Shown piece after piece: positions 5,089-6,732 of a stretch of DNA of 6,732 nucleotides. Origin of the DNA: Betaproteobacteria bacterium TMED41 (GTDB lineage Bacteria > Pseudomonadota > Gammaproteobacteria > Burkholderiales > Burkholderiaceae_A). The DNA is taken from assembly GCA_002167365.1 (NCBI GenBank), contig NHCU01000040.1:25097-31828 (forward strand), written 5' to 3'. The notes under the pieces are model-generated. The model ran no database searches and had not been told where the DNA came from. It saw only the letters and a list, made by a program, of their open reading frames with translations. Positions within the stretch are counted from its first letter, which is position 1, and every line of letters begins with the position of its first letter. The position numbers and the translations under genes were made by a program.

Positions 5089-6213
5089 TCACTTAATCTC
5101 AGATGATGACAGGTATCCCACTACAACCAGACCATATCCAGCCATACTAGGCATCTTTCTTGGGGTAGCTAAAAGCTTCATTTTTTTTACTCCAATATCT
5201 CTTAAAATTGCTGCACCAAGACCATAATTCCTAAGCGTGTTACTAGTTTTGGTTACATTAATTCTCTTATGATCATCAAGATTATGTAGTTGTTCAAAAA
5301 AAATCGATGGTGGTTTTGCGCAATTAAGTAAAATTACAACACCTTTATTTTTTTTTGAAATGTAACGCATTGCAGCCTCAAATGTCCAGCTATGTGAGGA
5401 AGAACCATCATTTAAAAAATCCATAACTGTAAATGGCTCATGAACTCTCACGGGACAATCTTCTTGGCCTAGGTTTTCACCTTTTATAAAAACTAAATGG
5501 GGTTGCATATCGACAGAATCTTTATAAACTAAGAATTTAAAATCTCCCCATGCTGTATGTATAGCACGCTGAGTAATTTTTTGAACTATACTTTCTCGCT
5601 GACTTCTGAACTGAATTAAATCGGCTATGGTTCCAATTTTTAATTGGTGTTCCCTAGAGAAATCTACTAAGTCCGAGATTCTTGCCATACTTCCATCATT
5701 TTTCATAATTTCACAAATTACTGAGTAAGGAGATAAACCTGCAAGCCTAGCCAAATCACAACCTGCCTCAGTATGTCCAGCTCTAGCCAAAACTCCTCCC
5801 TCTTGTGCCATGAGGGGAAAAACATGACCGGGTTGAACTAAATCAGAAGCTGAAGCATTGTGACGTACTGCAGCTTTTATGGTTTTAGCTCTATCTGAAG
5901 CACTAATTCCAGTTGTTACTCCTTCAGAAGCTTCAATCGACAATGTGAAGGGAGTGCTTGAATTAGAACTAGAAACCATTAATGGTAAATTTAACTTTGC
6001 ACATCTTTCCTTGGTCAGAGTTAAACATATTAAACCCCTTCCATGCATGGCCATAAAATTTACTGCCGAGGAATCAATGAAATCGGCGGCAATAACCAGA
6101 TCACCTTCATTCTCACGATCCTCATCATCGACCAGAACGACCATTTTACCTTTTCCAATATCCTCAATAATTTCCTCTATTGTTGAGGTACTAAAACTTT
6201 TATCTTGTATCAT
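5089..6213 (-). CDS. ribB: 3,4-dihydroxy-2-butanone 4-phosphate synthase fused to degenerate GTP cyclohydrolase II-like domain (RibBX type)
   Basis: The N-terminal domain (about 1-203) converts ribulose 5-phosphate to 3,4-dihydroxy-2-butanone 4-phosphate and formate. It has DDEDRENEGDLVIAAD at 29-44 (metal-binding acidic cluster), HGRGLICLTL at 57-66, FTLSIEASEGVTTGISASDR at 89-108, PGHVFPLMAQEGGVLARAGH at 128-147 and TEAGCDLARLAGL at 148-160, all intact. The C-terminal domain (about 215-374) is RibA-like: AWGDF at 221-225, RVHEPF at 256-261, YGLGAAILRDIGVKKMKLLA at 330-349. But the zinc-binding cysteines of the RVHSEC...RCDCG region are gone (MDFLNDGSSSHSW at 264-276) and the EGRxIGL motif is replaced by LLNCAKPPSIFFEQ. 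Proteins of this form (RibBX) are known in proteobacteria and lack cyclohydrolase activity, so a separate ribA should exist elsewhere. Database annotation will probably read ribBA. The ATG follows a run of A and overlaps ribE by 14 bp. Confidence 0.95.
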   Translation of the reverse strand: MIQDKSFSTSTIEEIIEDIGKGKMVVLVDDEDRENEGDLVIAADFIDSSAVNFMAMHGRGLICLTLTKERCAKLNLPLMVSSSNSSTPFTLSIEASEGVTTGISASDRAKTIKAAVRHNASASDLVQPGHVFPLMAQEGGVLARAGHTEAGCDLARLAGLSPYSVICEIMKNDGSMARISDLVDFSREHQLKIGTIADLIQFRSQRESIVQKITQRAIHTAWGDFKFLVYKDSVDMQPHLVFIKGENLGQEDCPVRVHEPFTVMDFLNDGSSSHSWTFEAAMRYISKKNKGVVILLNCAKPPSIFFEQLHNLDDHKRINVTKTSNTLRNYGLGAAILRDIGVKKMKLLATPRKMPSMAGYGLVVVGYLSSSEIK

Positions 6214-6732
6214 TTTTTTTATTTTTTGAGTTTTCTTCTAGCAATTCTCTATCTTGTAATAAGCGGTAAAGGTTGCGAGCGATGAGATCAACTTCAAAAT
6301 TAACTTTAGAATTAGTTTTAAGTTGTGCAAAAGATGTGGTTTCCCAAGTATGTGGGATTAGATTAACAGATACAAGACATCCATTATGAAAATCTTCTAC
6401 AGAATTAACTGTCAGGCTCACACCATTAAGTGCTATGGATCCTTTTTTAGAAATGAACTTTCCAAAAGTCTGCGGGATAAGCACATCTAATTTTCTTGAA
6501 TTATCAATGGACTCTATGAGTACAATTTCGGCGACTCCATCAACATGCCCTGTTACTAAATGACCGCCAATACGATCTGAATATTTTATGGCTTTTTCTA
6601 AATTAACAACTCCCAATTTTTCTAACCCCACTGTTCTGAGGAGAGTTTCATTTGAGACATCTGCCTCAAAACTTTCAAAATTGTTTGTTACAACTGTCAA
6701 ACATATTCCATTTACTGAAACACTGTCTCCAA
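6200..6732 (-). CDS. ribE: Riboflavin synthase, alpha chain (5' end beyond window)
   Basis: Riboflavin synthase dismutates two molecules of 6,7-dimethyl-8-ribityllumazine to riboflavin and 5-amino-6-ribitylaminouracil, the last step of the pathway. The reading frame stays open to the right edge: the residues there read GDSVSVNGICLTVVTNNFES, the typical first lumazine-binding motif, so roughly 35 N-terminal residues (MFTGI...) are missing. Two tandem lumazine-binding domains are visible. The first has IGGHLVTGHVDGVA and the second has KGSIALNGVSLTVN, LIPHTWETTSFA and VNFEVDLIARNLYRLL. The C-terminal tail is short, Lys/Asn-rich, and overlaps the start of ribBX by 14 bp. In E. coli the same enzyme is called RibC. 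A TTG at 6698-6700 is internal and not the start. Confidence 0.96.
   Translation of the reverse strand, partial: GDSVSVNGICLTVVTNNFESFEADVSNETLLRTVGLEKLGVVNLEKAIKYSDRIGGHLVTGHVDGVAEIVLIESIDNSRKLDVLIPQTFGKFISKKGSIALNGVSLTVNSVEDFHNGCLVSVNLIPHTWETTSFAQLKTNSKVNFEVDLIARNLYRLLQDRELLEENSKNKKNDTR

Noticed and set aside
5092..5571. A frameshift or sequencing error as the cause of the unusual RibA-like domain
   Set aside because: The frame is continuous, similarity to RibA/RibX motifs is present before and after the cysteine region in the same frame, and the altered stretch (RVHEPF...HSW) matches the usual form of betaproteobacterial RibBX proteins.
6650..6732. FMN riboswitch upstream of the riboflavin genes
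   Set aside because: The right edge is still inside ribE coding sequence, so any leader of the rib operon lies outside the window; no such structure is seen within the gaps.
1..6732. Defence system, mobile element, CRISPR array or other new system
   Set aside because: Every gene is a recognisable housekeeping gene in a known order, the gaps are tiny, and no repeat array, transposase, integrase or tRNA-associated site was seen.

Overview
This window is ordinary core chromosome from an AT-rich bacterium. By eye it is roughly one third G+C and very compact. The protein sequences and gene order point to a betaproteobacterium with a small, streamlined genome. The evidence is recA-recX followed by sucC, a stand-alone pncC (CinA C-terminal domain only), and a RibB protein whose RibA-like C-terminal half has the degenerate form common in betaproteobacteria. 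A marine or freshwater streamlined lineage such as the OM43/Methylophilaceae type is a guess; the sequence does not settle the genus.

All ten genes lie on the minus strand and are transcribed from high to low coordinates. From right to left they are: ribE (riboflavin synthase, 5' end cut by the window edge), ribBX (DHBP synthase fused to a degenerate GTP cyclohydrolase II-like domain), ribH (lumazine synthase), nusB, thiL, pgpA, pncC, then a promoter region of 87 bp, then recA, recX and the first 104 codons of sucC (cut by the left edge). From ribE to pncC the genes overlap or are at most 11 bp apart, so they look like one transcription unit. It joins riboflavin synthesis (ribE, ribBX, ribH), transcription antitermination (nusB), thiamine diphosphate formation (thiL), phosphatidylglycerol synthesis (pgpA) and pyridine nucleotide salvage (pncC).

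The only sizeable intergenic gap (1923-2009) holds the recA control region: a TTGACT -35, a near-perfect 20-bp LexA operator filling the spacer, a -10 and a good Shine-Dalgarno sequence. recA and recX are 5 bp apart and should be SOS-induced together. sucC begins 30 bp after recX with no terminator between them, so some read-through is possible.

The points most worth a second look are the RibA-like domain of RibBX, which lacks every zinc-binding cysteine; three TTG starts (pgpA, pncC, recX); and a perfect A/T-rich inverted repeat over the pncC stop codon. I found no mobile element, CRISPR, RNA gene or unrecognised gene, and no stretch of more than 300 bp without a gene. I do not see a previously undescribed system here.
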